Source: Nitrosomonas aestuarii | GTDB taxonomy: Bacteria; Pseudomonadota; Gammaproteobacteria; Burkholderiales; Nitrosomonadaceae | Assembly (NCBI RefSeq): GCF_003046585.1 | Contig: NZ_QAAE01000002.1 | Span: 248,001-312,000, forward strand | Length of the DNA: 64,000 bases | Reading direction: 5' to 3' | Shown: positions 21,618 to 30,726 of the stretch, piece by piece | How the letters are laid out: the number at the start of each line of letters is the position of its first letter | Position numbering within the stretch: the stretch's first letter is position 1 | Translations under genes and position numbers: made by a program | The notes under the pieces: model-generated | What the model saw: only the letters and a program-made list of their open reading frames with translations | Databases searched by the model: none | What the model was told of the DNA's origin: nothing

Positions 21618-22334
21618 TTAGTCTTCAGTACTCATTTCGACGATTTCCTGAATCGCCTGATTGCGTCCTTCCAGAACCGCATCCGCTACACCGCGTGCAT
21701 ACAAACGTATGGCCCGGCTGGAATCATCATTGCCCGGGATAATATAATGCAATCCATCAGGATTATGGTTGGTATCCACCACGCCAACTACCGGTATCCC
21801 TAGTTTTTCAGCTTCCGTAATGGCACCTTTCTGGTAACCCACATCCACTACAAACATTGCGTCAGGCAAGCCTTTCATTTCCTTGATGCCACCTAGGCTG
21901 GCATTTAATTTATCCAGCTCGCGCTGCATATCCAGCGCTTCTTTTTTTATCATCTTGTCCAGCATTCCATCCTGTATCATCGACTCCATGTCATGCAAAC
22001 GCTTAATGGATTGTTTGATAGTCTTGAAATTGGTCAGCATACCGCCGAGCCAACGCTGATCAACATAGGGAGAACCACACCTCGCAGCTTCCTCTCGTAT
22101 GATATCGCGTGCCTGGCGTTTGGTGCCGACGAATAAAATAACACCCTTGTTTGCGGATAATTGGCGCACATAGTTCATGGCTTCTTGATACATTTCCAGT
22201 GTGCGTTCCAGATTGATGATATGGATCTTATTGCGGTGGCCAAAGATGTAGGGTGCCATTTTTGGATTCCAGAAGCGTGTTTGATGACCAAAATGAACAC
22301 CTGCTTCCAGCATTTGACGCATTGTTACTGACAT
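21618..22334 (-). CDS. rpsB: 30S ribosomal protein S2
   Basis: I place the start at 22334 rather than 22388: this gives the standard opening [20 protein letters not shown] and a GGAGAA site seven bases upstream. The upstream in-frame 18 residues have no family support. 238 residues. S2 binds the small subunit back and is needed for S1 binding. First gene of the leftward operon. Confidence 0.96.
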   Translation of the reverse strand: MSVTMRQMLEAGVHFGHQTRFWNPKMAPYIFGHRNKIHIINLERTLEMYQEAMNYVRQLSANKGVILFVGTKRQARDIIREEAARCGSPYVDQRWLGGMLTNFKTIKQSIKRLHDMESMIQDGMLDKMIKKEALDMQRELDKLNASLGGIKEMKGLPDAMFVVDVGYQKGAITEAEKLGIPVVGVVDTNHNPDGLHYIIPGNDDSSRAIRLYARGVADAVLEGRNQAIQEIVEMSTED

Positions 22335-22514
22335 AAATTCTCCATTAAGGGTTGAGCCTCCATCCATCAAGTGACTTCGTACTGTCAATAGCGAAGCACC
22401 CTCTTAAAAATAAATCAGATGAATGTGTGAAATAAAAATAATAAATAGATAAAAAATGCTTGTTGCTTACCGCAGATAATTGCGCGCAATCAAGCAGAAT
22501 CATATCATCCTGCC

Positions 22515-22542
22515 ATTATAGCATTTTCCAGCGGGCACTCAA
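22515..22542 (-). promoter_or_regulatory. Sigma-70 promoter of the rpsB-tsf-pyrH operon
   Basis: On the reverse strand: TTGAGT, 16 bases, then TATAAT preceded by TGC, an extended -10. It lies about 180 bases before the rpsB ATG, with a long leader. A long leader is also where S2 autoregulation of rpsB mRNA is known in other bacteria, but no specific structure was resolved. Confidence 0.65.
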
Positions 22543-22691
22543 GCTGACTGATATTGAGTGTTGCATGTCATTACCAGGTTGATGGAGTTAGTGGAAGTTA
22601 AGGAAGGAAATTAAACAAACTGAAAAGACGGCTAAAATATCATGTCCATAGGAGATCATCCTAATCATGAACAGCCTGCCAGGTGATCGCT

Positions 22692-23444
22692 TTATGTTGT
22701 ACACGAAGAATTTCCCATTTTTTCTTTCAGGCGCTGGAGATCATGAATCTGTATGTGTTTGTTCTTTACTGAAATAACAGCCTCTTCCTGTAATTTTGAA
22801 AAAGCGCGGCTTACAGTTTCCAGCTTCAATCCGAGATAACTTCCAATTTCTTCACGTGTCATTCGCAAATTAAAATTGGTTTCTGAATAACCACGAATGG
22901 CAAGCCGACGCGACATATTCAGCAGAAAGTTTGCCAGACGCTCTTCGGCTTTCATGCCGCCGAGCAGCAGCATGACGCCATGATCGCGCACTATTTCACG
23001 ACTCATTATTTTATGAAAATGATGCATGAGTGATGGGATTATGCTGCTGATTTTCTCAAGTTTAGCGAAAGGAATTTCGCACACTTCACTGTCTTCCAAA
23101 GCGATGGCATCGCAGGTATGCAGCTCAGTACTGATCGCATCCAGGCCAAGCAATTCGCCTGTCATGTGAAACCCCGTTACTTGTTGTCGGCCGTCCTCTT
23201 CCAGAATGCAAGTTTTTAGAAAACCACTTTTTACTGCATATAACGATTGGAATTTTGTACCTGCGCGGTACAAATAGCCGCCACGTTGAACTTTTCGTTT
23301 ATGTCCTGTCACTTCTGTGAGTACTTCGATTTCTTGGTCATTCAAACCGACCGGCAAACATAGTTCGCGCAGGCTGCATGTAGCACACCCGGTACGTAAT
23401 TGAGCAACATCAAAATTTGTAGCGACAAAACTTTCAGGTAACAA
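22692..23444 (-). CDS. fnr: Oxygen-responsive FNR/ANR transcription regulator
   Basis: 250 residues. Cys20, Cys23, Cys29 (CATCSLRELC) and Cys122 are all present, the same positions as the four iron-sulfur ligands of E. coli FNR, so oxygen sensing through a [4Fe-4S] cluster is likely. A cNMP-type fold and a long dimer helix follow. The recognition helix reads MTREEIGSYLGLKLETVSRAF with E, S and R of the FNR DNA contact. In the gap upstream lies a perfect FNR site, suggesting autoregulation. The divergent neighbour is a destroyed hemN, one of the classical partners and targets of this regulator. Confidence 0.93.
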   Translation of the reverse strand: MLPESFVATNFDVAQLRTGCATCSLRELCLPVGLNDQEIEVLTEVTGHKRKVQRGGYLYRAGTKFQSLYAVKSGFLKTCILEEDGRQQVTGFHMTGELLGLDAISTELHTCDAIALEDSEVCEIPFAKLEKISSIIPSLMHHFHKIMSREIVRDHGVMLLLGGMKAEERLANFLLNMSRRLAIRGYSETNFNLRMTREEIGSYLGLKLETVSRAFSKLQEEAVISVKNKHIQIHDLQRLKEKMGNSSCTT

Positions 23445-23490
23445 AACGTATTTACTCCGAATGGCAAATTATAGTTTTTAATTCTTTTAG

Positions 23491-23504
23491 TTGATCTGGA
23501 TCAA
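23491..23504. promoter_or_regulatory. Consensus FNR-binding site
   Basis: TTGATCTGGATCAA matches the FNR consensus TTGAT-N4-ATCAA exactly. Centred about 53 bases before the fnr start codon and in the divergent gap toward the hemN remnant, so it could have served both genes. Confidence 0.8.
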
Positions 23505-23764
23505 AACCTGATGGCCACGCCGTAATTATAATTCTACTGATATTATAGAACGATGTGTTGATTCTTTTTTATTGTCCCTAAATCGACCATAGGTTGATAT
23601 TGGTAAAAATCACCGTATTCATGCGATTACTTAAGGATGAGAATGATCAGGATTATACGTTATATCCTGGGTCTGAGAGATTTGTAAAATAGCTTAATGT
23701 GCAAAAACTTATATTTCGCGAATCAATAAAGGAGGCATGTGTGGCGGTCGCAGGCTTCGATCGT

Positions 23765-24567
23765 TATGTATCTCCATTTACCATTCTGTGGTGCATTATG
23801 CCTTTCTGTCAATCCGCATCATGGCTGATCCGCAACTATCCATTGATCGTTCGATTAAGCAATTCCAGGAAATAAGTGTTTATTATTTAACAATTGGCGT
23901 GCCGGACTTTAATCTGCGAACGCTACTAACAACAAGCCACAAACAAAATGAAACTGCAAATCGAAAATTAAATAATGGACGCTATAAAAACAGCCCAACG
24001 AGCGAGGGATGGCACGATCGGAATTGAATTGATTTCTGGACTACCGAGACAAAGTATAAAAAATTTTAACTATACACTGGATAGAATTGTTATCGCGGAA
24101 CCTGATATTTTTAACTTTGCAAGGTTGTAATCATCAACTGAAAGAACGCAAGGCAACCGAAATTATTCAAGGTGGCTGTCCGCCTATTGCTGGCTATAGT
24201 ACATTATTGGCATCAATCTGTTCATGCGCCAGGATAAGGAATTGGTCATCGCGCAACGGCAAGATCACACCAACTTATCGCATGATCACGAATGACTGGA
24301 CCACCACAACTTACCCGTCATACGCGGTTTGAAGCTCAGTTTTGATATGCGCTGATATGTCATTCAGTCTCATTTATCGAGTCTGTTAAAACATTCTTTT
24401 CAATCGATCTTAGACAATATTTTTCATGTAAATTGTCTGAATTTACGGCGTAAGCGAAGGTTGGTTTACTGGCTGTCAATGATGAGGAAATCATCATCAC
24501 ACCCAAAGGACGATTATTTGTTGGAGGTATTTGTAAGGTTTTTGATAAGCATTTGCGAACCAGATAA
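23765..24567 (+). pseudogene. hemN: Remnant of oxygen-independent coproporphyrinogen III oxidase
   Basis: Fragments of HemN appear in order but in different frames. At 23765 there is MYLHLPFCGALC, matching the radical-SAM cysteine region (YxHxPFCxxxC). Near 23890 comes YYLTIGVPDFNL, like the NRxSxGVQDF motif. Near 24020-24110 GIELISGLPRQSIKNFNYTL matches the IDLIYGLPxQ motif. Near 24205-24260 MRQDKELVIAQRQ matches the DHFxxxxDELxxAQRxG motif. At the end, 24463-24567, EEIIITPKGRLFVGGICKVF matches the family C-terminus. A normal gene is about 1.35 kb; this remnant spans 0.8 kb with stops, frame shifts and deletions. Functional loss is clear; a second hemN or hemF elsewhere would be needed for haem synthesis. 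Confidence 0.82.
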
Positions 24568-24606
24568 GCACAATAACACTTATAAAATTAATTTTTTCCA
24601 CTTGAT

Positions 24607-24634
24607 CACCAGAAAGCCTATTAGCTCTCTGGTG
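24607..24634. terminator. Hairpin between hemN remnant and cytochrome gene
   Basis: Eleven-base arms, CACCAGAAAGC and GCTCTCTGGTG with one mismatch, around a six-base loop. It lies between the ends of two converging genes and may end transcription from either side, although the T-run is weak. Confidence 0.55.
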
Positions 24635-24658
24635 CTTTAAAACTTATGTTCTGACTTC

Positions 24659-24967
24659 CTATTGAATCTCGCTATTCGCCAAGAGGTAATCTGCCAAACG
24701 GTCTGCCGCCTCCCCTTTAATATTTGGAAACGCTGGCATTCTCATGCTGCCATTCTGAAATTTGTTTTTAAGTGCTTCTTTGTTGGCTGATTTTTCGCTC
24801 AGGATCATTGCCACGTCACCTTTTAGAGGCTTGTGACATTCCGTGCAGGCGGTACTGAAAATTCTTTCTCCGCTGGCATCTGCAGGCGGCGTATAATCAT
24901 TAGTGGCACCGCAACCGGCTAATGCAGCGACTGCAAACAACGTTAATGCCATGCTTAATTTCTTCAT
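24659..24967 (-). CDS. c-type cytochrome lipoprotein
   Basis: 102 residues. The N-terminal signal ends in LAGC (Cys19), a lipobox, so the mature protein is anchored to a membrane. One haem site is present at CTECHK (residues 41-46), and the likely axial Met is in MRMPAFPNI. Small monohaem cytochromes of this sort carry electrons in the periplasm; partners are not given by the neighbourhood. GGGAG ribosome-binding site before the ATG. Specific redox partner unknown. Confidence 0.85.
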   Translation of the reverse strand: MKKLSMALTLFAVAALAGCGATNDYTPPADASGERIFSTACTECHKPLKGDVAMILSEKSANKEALKNKFQNGSMRMPAFPNIKGEAADRLADYLLANSEIQ

Positions 24968-25087
24968 TTTCTACTCCCTTTTTCATTATCGACTCAATAA
25001 CAGAATATTATTTTTCTGTTAGGCAAATTTTATCACTTACATGCAGCCAGCAGTTGTGATGTTTTTATAGGAAAGTAGTGATATTTT

Positions 25088-26701
25088 TTAAGAGGTGTCG
25101 GCGGCTTTGATGTGACGAATAAGATCTTTGATTAGCGCCAGACACATGAATATCATTACCATGGAAAATGGTAACGCACCCATGATCATGGCTTTTTGTA
25201 ACGCATCAAGACTACCACTTCCCGTTATTAACAACGCAGCAATAACAGCAGACAGAATAAGCCCCCAGATTATCTTATGCTTCAGGTCAACATGATTCTC
25301 GCCGCCCGTCATGATTGTATTTAAAACCAGAATACCGGAATCTGCGGATGTGATTAAAAATGTCAGGATCAGTGTTACTGTTAGCATTGATACTAATTGC
25401 ACGAATCCATTGAATGGACCATCGGAAAGTAAAACATTCAAAGTTTCAAAAAGCCTGGCAGAAACAGGAGCATGAATTATACCTTCTGCTGCTAACCCGG
25501 ATAACTCCAGATAAATAGCAGTACCGCCAAGCAAGATGATCCATACAAAACACATCGCAGCAGGTGCAAGCATGGCACCCAAAACGAATTCTCGAATTGT
25601 GCGTCCCTTTGAGATGCGCGCTAAAAAAAGTCCAACAAAGGGGGCAAAAGCAATCCACCATGCCCAATAGAGTATAGTGCCATGTTCTTGCCAGTCACCG
25701 GCCGCTGTTCCGAGTTCAAAAACTTCAACAGAAATGACTGGCAGGAAAAACAGATAATCAACAATTGCACGACCGTACAATTCTAATAAAAACAACAGTG
25801 GACCGAAAATTGAAAAACACAGCAATAACAAGCAGGATAAACTCAGATTTAAGTTGCTCAGCACTTTGATACCACGCCCTAAACCCGTGGCTGCAGATAC
25901 AATCGACAACAACATGACCAGGAATAATGCCATAAGAAGGGCGGTTTTTGTGGCAGCAGGTGCCGCGCCAATTTCTGTTTCTGACGACATCATCCACTCA
26001 AAACCGGCGATTTCATTAAAACCGGTGACCAGTTGACTAATTCCATAACCAATTGTTACGGCAATGCCCAGTAATGTTGCAATAATAGCTGTAATATCCA
26101 GCAAATGTCCCGCATAGCCATTAAGATGTTTTCCCAATAATGGAGTGAGGGTAGAACGTATCGTTAAGGGCAGATGATAGCGGTGCGCAAAATAGGCAAG
26201 GGATAATCCCGTCACTACATAAATACCCCATGGGTGTAATCCATAATGCAAGAAGGCATAGCGAAAAGCGGACTGAACCGCTTCAAATGTGTGCGGTGCA
26301 ACGTTGCCATGAATAATTTCCGGGTTTTCCCCAAAGTGCCAGATTGGCTCGGCTGTAGAAAAGACCATCAGTCCAATGCCCATACCCGCGCCAAACATCA
26401 TTGAGAACCACGAAAAATTTGAAAATTCCGGTCGTTCATTTTTATTACCCAGCTTTAGCTTCCCAATTGCCGGCACAATTGCAGCCACGATACAGAAAAC
26501 CAGAAATAGCGTAACAACATAAATATAGTAAGCATTAAAAATATTTAACAGACTGCTGCTGGCACTACTGAGAACAGACGATGCTTTGTCCGGTAACAAT
26601 ACAGCCCATAGCACCAACGCAGCAATCAGCAATTTGCTGACAATGGCCATGAATCTATTAAACCCTTTATAAAAACCGGATTTAGCGACTTCAACCTGCA
26701 C
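25088..26701 (-). CDS. BCCT-family betaine/choline/carnitine transporter
   Basis: 537 residues with about 12 membrane helices. The BCCT signature GAGMGIGLMVFSTAEPIWHF is clear, and the substrate-site aromatic region WAWWIAFAPFVGLFLARIS is present as well. The family takes up glycine betaine, choline or related solutes with Na+ or H+. In an ammonia oxidiser it most plausibly serves osmoprotection. No partner gene is nearby; the next gene upstream runs the other way. Confidence 0.93.
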   Translation of the reverse strand: MQVEVAKSGFYKGFNRFMAIVSKLLIAALVLWAVLLPDKASSVLSSASSSLLNIFNAYYIYVVTLFLVFCIVAAIVPAIGKLKLGNKNERPEFSNFSWFSMMFGAGMGIGLMVFSTAEPIWHFGENPEIIHGNVAPHTFEAVQSAFRYAFLHYGLHPWGIYVVTGLSLAYFAHRYHLPLTIRSTLTPLLGKHLNGYAGHLLDITAIIATLLGIAVTIGYGISQLVTGFNEIAGFEWMMSSETEIGAAPAATKTALLMALFLVMLLSIVSAATGLGRGIKVLSNLNLSLSCLLLLCFSIFGPLLFLLELYGRAIVDYLFFLPVISVEVFELGTAAGDWQEHGTILYWAWWIAFAPFVGLFLARISKGRTIREFVLGAMLAPAAMCFVWIILLGGTAIYLELSGLAAEGIIHAPVSARLFETLNVLLSDGPFNGFVQLVSMLTVTLILTFLITSADSGILVLNTIMTGGENHVDLKHKIIWGLILSAVIAALLITGSGSLDALQKAMIMGALPFSMVMIFMCLALIKDLIRHIKAADTS

Positions 26702-27093
26702 AATTTCTAACGGTAGTTTAATAACGTTTTCCTTTTATTTATTTATGCCAGATTAAATTTTAAGCAGTCAGCGCCATAGCAATTATGATCACCTTGCAAA
26801 AAATCCAAGTAATTTGTTTAAATCAGGCGGTCACATGTGATTTGATAATTGAAAACAATTTCTCATTGATTCTTGACACTTTTTTGACATTTGGTGTGTT
26901 ATTCTGGATTTTGATAACAATTATCAATGACGTTATCTGGAATTAAATGGCTGAATTTTCCAGCTTATTTAAAAAATAAGTCAGTCTGAAACTAAAACAA
27001 AAAATAATGTATTGATGATTTATACAATTCATCCTTTAGGTAAACATGTTAATCAATTAATATCAAATTTAATAAACAGGAAAAGGGAGAAAA
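26702..27093. other. Divergent promoter region, BCCT transporter / DUF2490 gene
   Basis: About 390 AT-rich bases between two divergent genes. It holds a good Fur-like palindrome at 26912-26926. No gene or RNA was recognised. The stretch directly before the DUF2490 ATG has an AAAAGGGAG ribosome-binding site. Confidence 0.5.
26912..26926. promoter_or_regulatory. Fur-like operator
   Basis: TGATAACAATTATCA fits the 7-1-7 Fur core TGATAATnATTATCA with one mismatch. It lies about 170 bases before the DUF2490 gene and about 210 bases before the BCCT start. Confidence 0.55.
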
Positions 27094-27816
27094 ATGGTAA
27101 AAAAGCTGAATATTTTGATGGTTTCATTGTTACTTGTACTATTTACAAACAGTGCTCTATTTGCTGCCACATCATATACAGAAGATTTTGAAACATGGGG
27201 AAATGTTACAGCAAGAGGTAATTTTTCATCGTTTGGTAATTCAAAAGTATTATGGTGGCTGGAGGGCCAAGGTCGTTTTGGTAATGACGCATCAAGATTT
27301 TCGCAAGGTATTATCAGACCGGGGGTTGGCTATGCGTTGAATGAGAAAACCAGTATCTGGCTGGGTTATGGCTGGATTCCGACCAGCCGCCCGTTCGCAG
27401 CACGCAATGCTTTTAACGAACACCGTATCTGGCAACAGTTACTCTGGAGCGACAAATTTTCTTTTGGAACACTGCAAAGTCGCACTCGTCTGGAACAACG
27501 ATTCTTCGATATTCCCGGCAGTACAGATGTGCATCATCGGTTCCGTCAATTATTTAAACTTGGAATACCTATTGCTGAAGTACCCAATCTCAGCTTTGTT
27601 ATAGCAAACGAAATCTTTCTGAACTTTAATGATGTTGATATGGGTTTCCAAAGTGGTTTTGATCAAAACCGGGTTTTTGGTGGATTTGCTTACAAATTTA
27701 ACCCAACAGTCACAGGTGAGATCGGATATTTGAACCAATATCTTAACAGAAGGAATTCTTCAAGATTAGATTCTATGCAGCATATCCTGTCAGTCAATCT
27801 ATTCTTGAATTTCTAA
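27094..27816 (+). CDS. DUF2490 outer-membrane protein
   Basis: 240 residues. Signal peptide ILMVSLLLVLFTNSALFA followed by a beta-rich protein: alternate hydrophobic strands with many aromatics, EQRFFDIPGSTDVHHRFRQL in the middle, and an end in LSVNLFLNF with terminal Phe. This is the DUF2490 pattern, an outer-membrane barrel of unknown function. The Fur-like site upstream hints at iron control, which is an inference. Confidence 0.8.
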   Translation: MVKKLNILMVSLLLVLFTNSALFAATSYTEDFETWGNVTARGNFSSFGNSKVLWWLEGQGRFGNDASRFSQGIIRPGVGYALNEKTSIWLGYGWIPTSRPFAARNAFNEHRIWQQLLWSDKFSFGTLQSRTRLEQRFFDIPGSTDVHHRFRQLFKLGIPIAEVPNLSFVIANEIFLNFNDVDMGFQSGFDQNRVFGGFAYKFNPTVTGEIGYLNQYLNRRNSSRLDSMQHILSVNLFLNF

Positions 27817-27877
27817 TCTACAATAAGAAAATCTGCTCTTTTCAGTATCTTACTTACGGATACTGTAATTTAATTTG

Positions 27878-27922
27878 ATCCGGCCAGTTTTTATCGTTTT
27901 GCGCGGTAAAAATTGACCGGAT
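27878..27922. terminator. Bidirectional hairpin after the DUF2490 gene
   Basis: Inverted repeat ATCCGG...TTTTTA / TAAAAA...CCGGAT with a few mismatches and T-rich flanks on both sides, between the converging DUF2490 and succinate-semialdehyde dehydrogenase genes. Confidence 0.6.
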
Positions 27923-27994
27923 TTATTTCAGTTTTTTGCGTGACAGATGGTTTCTTTTAAAATGCCTTTGTAACAGCGATAAATTAAATGTTTG

Positions 27995-29359
27995 TTATTT
28001 GATCCATACCGATTTAATATTTACAAATTCCCGGATGCCATGATAAGACAACTCTCGTCCAAATCCGGAATGCTTTATGCCACCAAATGGCAAACGAGGG
28101 TCGCTTTTAACGATACCGTTGACAAAGGTGCTGCCCGCATGAATTTTTCGTGCGACTGCTTCTCCCCGATCAGCGTTGCCTGTCCATATACTGGCCCCCA
28201 AACCAAATTGTGTTCGATTGGCTAGCGCAATGGCTTCATCAACATTTTCCACCCGCACCATCGCAGCAACAGGACCAAACAATTCTTCATCAAATGCAGG
28301 CATGCCGGGTTTGACATGATCTAATATTGTCGGTGCATAGTAAGCACCCTGTTTGCCAATAAATGATCCTCCCGCAATCAGTGCTGCACCCATTGATACA
28401 CTCTGCTCAACCTGTGCATGCAGATCGTCACGCAGATCTGCACGTGCCATGGGGGCAATGCCGGTTGTTTCATCTTTGGGATTACCCAAGCGTAATTGAT
28501 TTATCAGACTTTTAAACTGCATCACGAATTGATCCGCAATCGAACCAACAAGTATAAAACGTTTTGCGGCGATACAACTTTGTCCCATATTTTGGAAACG
28601 GGCAGTGATTGCCTGCTCTGTTGCAAATGTAATATCCGCGTCATCCAGCACAATGAACGGATCCGACCCACCTAATTCAAGCACGCATTTTTTCAGATGT
28701 TGGCCTGCGACTGCTGCAACCTTGCGGCCGGCCGATGTGCTGCCTGTCAATGTAACCGCTGCCACATGCTCATTTGCAATGATGGTTTCAGCCTGAGCGG
28801 CTGTAATCAATAAACTGCGAAATGTATTTTCGGGAAAACCGGCGTCACAAAATGCTTCTTCCAGCGCCAGCGCACACCGCGGCACATTGGATGCATGCTT
28901 TAACACGATGGCGTTACCTGCCATCATCGCCGGTGCTGCAGCGCGTATTAACTGCCAAAAAGGGAAATTCCAGGGCATGATGCAAAAAACAACACCCAAA
29001 GGCTGGTAAGCAACATAACTGCTTGTAGCGTCCGATGCAATCTGTTCATCGACCAGGAAAGTTTCGGCATGTTTGGCATAATATTCGCACCCCAGTGCAC
29101 ATTTTTCTATTTCAGCCCTGGCCTCTTTCAATAACTTACCCATCTCTTCAGTAATTACATTTGCATACTTCTCACGGGACTGACGAAACACCTGGGCGAG
29201 ATTCTGAAAAAAGACTGCTCGCTGGTTAAAATCCAGCGCTGACCACTGAGTTTGGGCCGATACAATACTTTCTAAAATTGGGGGAATATCTACAGTCTGG
29301 AGAACAGGGAAAGTTTGCTTCGTCAACCCTGTGGCAGGATTGATGGATTGCATGGACAT
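27995..29359 (-). CDS. NAD(P)+-dependent succinate-semialdehyde dehydrogenase
   Basis: I place the start at ATG 29359: [18 protein letters not shown] is the usual opening and GGGAG lies six bases upstream. The longer frame up to 29500 has an unrelated hydrophobic start. 454 residues. The catalytic Glu is in [16 protein letters not shown] and the Cys in [33 protein letters not shown] binds the cofactor. Aldehyde dehydrogenase family, short SSADH type, converting succinate semialdehyde to succinate. In an organism with an incomplete oxidative TCA cycle this could close the route. Substrate assigned by family resemblance. Confidence 0.88.
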   Translation of the reverse strand: MSMQSINPATGLTKQTFPVLQTVDIPPILESIVSAQTQWSALDFNQRAVFFQNLAQVFRQSREKYANVITEEMGKLLKEARAEIEKCALGCEYYAKHAETFLVDEQIASDATSSYVAYQPLGVVFCIMPWNFPFWQLIRAAAPAMMAGNAIVLKHASNVPRCALALEEAFCDAGFPENTFRSLLITAAQAETIIANEHVAAVTLTGSTSAGRKVAAVAGQHLKKCVLELGGSDPFIVLDDADITFATEQAITARFQNMGQSCIAAKRFILVGSIADQFVMQFKSLINQLRLGNPKDETTGIAPMARADLRDDLHAQVEQSVSMGAALIAGGSFIGKQGAYYAPTILDHVKPGMPAFDEELFGPVAAMVRVENVDEAIALANRTQFGLGASIWTGNADRGEAVARKIHAGSTFVNGIVKSDPRLPFGGIKHSGFGRELSYHGIREFVNIKSVWIK

Positions 29360-29566
29360 AAAAGCTCCCAAAAATTTTTCGATGATTTGATTGTGGAGGA
29401 TTAACAGATAATGCTGCAACTTTTTAAATAAATCAAATTTGAAATTTTTGGTAAGGATACTTAAATAAGTAAAAATGATATAGAGAGAACGGACAGTCAT
29501 TGTCCCGGAGAATTGGATATAACGATGACAGTCAAAAGGGTTATGGCGATTTTAATCAACCGTTAT

Positions 29567-30016
29567 TTATTCAGTGTGTGGCAATGCCTCCAATTGTTGT
29601 TGCAACGCCCGCATATTTGCTTCGCGCAGGCTGATTTCTTTTTTTAAGCGTTCCACTCTGTCGAGGTATCTCTGGTAATTTCGTTCACTGCCTAAACGAT
29701 CTGGATTGCCGTCTTGATATTCAGCTTTAATTCTTTCCAGACGTTCGGTTTCTTCAGCTATTTTTTCCTCAAGTGCATTGCGCTGTTCGGTAATTATCTT
29801 ATTTTCCCTTCTTTGTCTAATTCTGTCATCTATACCTTCGGCATCTACTGAAGGAACTACGACAATGGGAGGAAGATCAATTTTTTCAGCATTATTTAAT
29901 TGAACATTCGAATAGGTGACGTTGCCATGTTCATCAATCTGTTTGTAAACACCCGATAACGCCCGAGTTGCGTTGCCGATAAGAAGTATCAATAGAAGGA
30001 CAAAACCTATTTTCAT
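29567..30016 (-). CDS. DUF4124 protein with coiled coil
   Basis: 149 residues. A signal peptide (FVLLLILLIGNATRALS) precedes a DUF4124 module, VYKQIDEHGNVTYSN, then a charged coiled coil from about residue 65 to the end. DUF4124 proteins are periplasmic and of unknown role. A second, related gene lies 23 bases away on the same strand. Confidence 0.82.
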   Translation of the reverse strand: MKIGFVLLLILLIGNATRALSGVYKQIDEHGNVTYSNVQLNNAEKIDLPPIVVVPSVDAEGIDDRIRQRRENKIITEQRNALEEKIAEETERLERIKAEYQDGNPDRLGSERNYQRYLDRVERLKKEISLREANMRALQQQLEALPHTE

Positions 30017-30039
30017 GATTTATAGCGTGAATTTTGAAA

Positions 30040-30483
30040 CTATAATTTAGTAAGTTCCATTTTTAAGGCTGTAATATTATTATTATGTCGATGCAACTTG
30101 CTTTGTAATTGTTTGACTTTTTCGTTTTGTCGGCTATTTTCATGATCGTGTTGCAGCATAGCTAAGTTTTTTTGGGTCTCTGATAATAATCTCATTTCAG
30201 TAGCTAATTCGTGCTCAAGTATCGTGCGTCGTTTTATATCGCGTTTATTTTGTATGTTGGCATTTTCTTTTGGAAAATGATTCAATGTTTTGGGCGAAGA
30301 TATGTGAGGTCTGTAAGACTGCAGTGCTGATTGAAGTTTTTGTCCCCCTGTTATCGGACGATTGGTGAATGTGATATTTCCATCCTTATCGACATGCTTA
30401 TAGATGGTGGATCCGGCGTGCGAGATGGATGTAAAGTTAAAGCTCAATAAAATGAGAATGATAAATATACTTGGCGTACCCAT
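30040..30483 (-). CDS. DUF4124 protein, second copy
   Basis: 147 residues with the same plan: signal peptide, DUF4124 motif IYKHVDKDGNITFTNRPI, and a C-terminal coiled coil with many K, Q and E residues. It likely forms an operon with the neighbouring gene, 23 bases downstream on the reverse strand. The two modules are similar but the tails differ, so this is an old duplication or an exchange of tails. Confidence 0.82.
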   Translation of the reverse strand: MGTPSIFIILILLSFNFTSISHAGSTIYKHVDKDGNITFTNRPITGGQKLQSALQSYRPHISSPKTLNHFPKENANIQNKRDIKRRTILEHELATEMRLLSETQKNLAMLQHDHENSRQNEKVKQLQSKLHRHNNNITALKMELTKL

Positions 30484-30726
30484 ATCTTGGTAATATATAC
30501 AAATACTGAGAACTATACTATTACGTACTCAAACAGATATAGTTTATCAATTAGAATTATTTGGAAAAGCTAAAAAAAAGGCGATTATCCATTTCTTTTT
30601 TGATATTAATAAAATTAATTTCCTTGGTTACTTCCGGCATGTTGTGAATAATGCGTTGATGCGTATATCTGGCAACAGTAACAGTGCTGGTTTATTCAGT
30701 TGTGGCCTTGTTAAAGAATCACTTGA

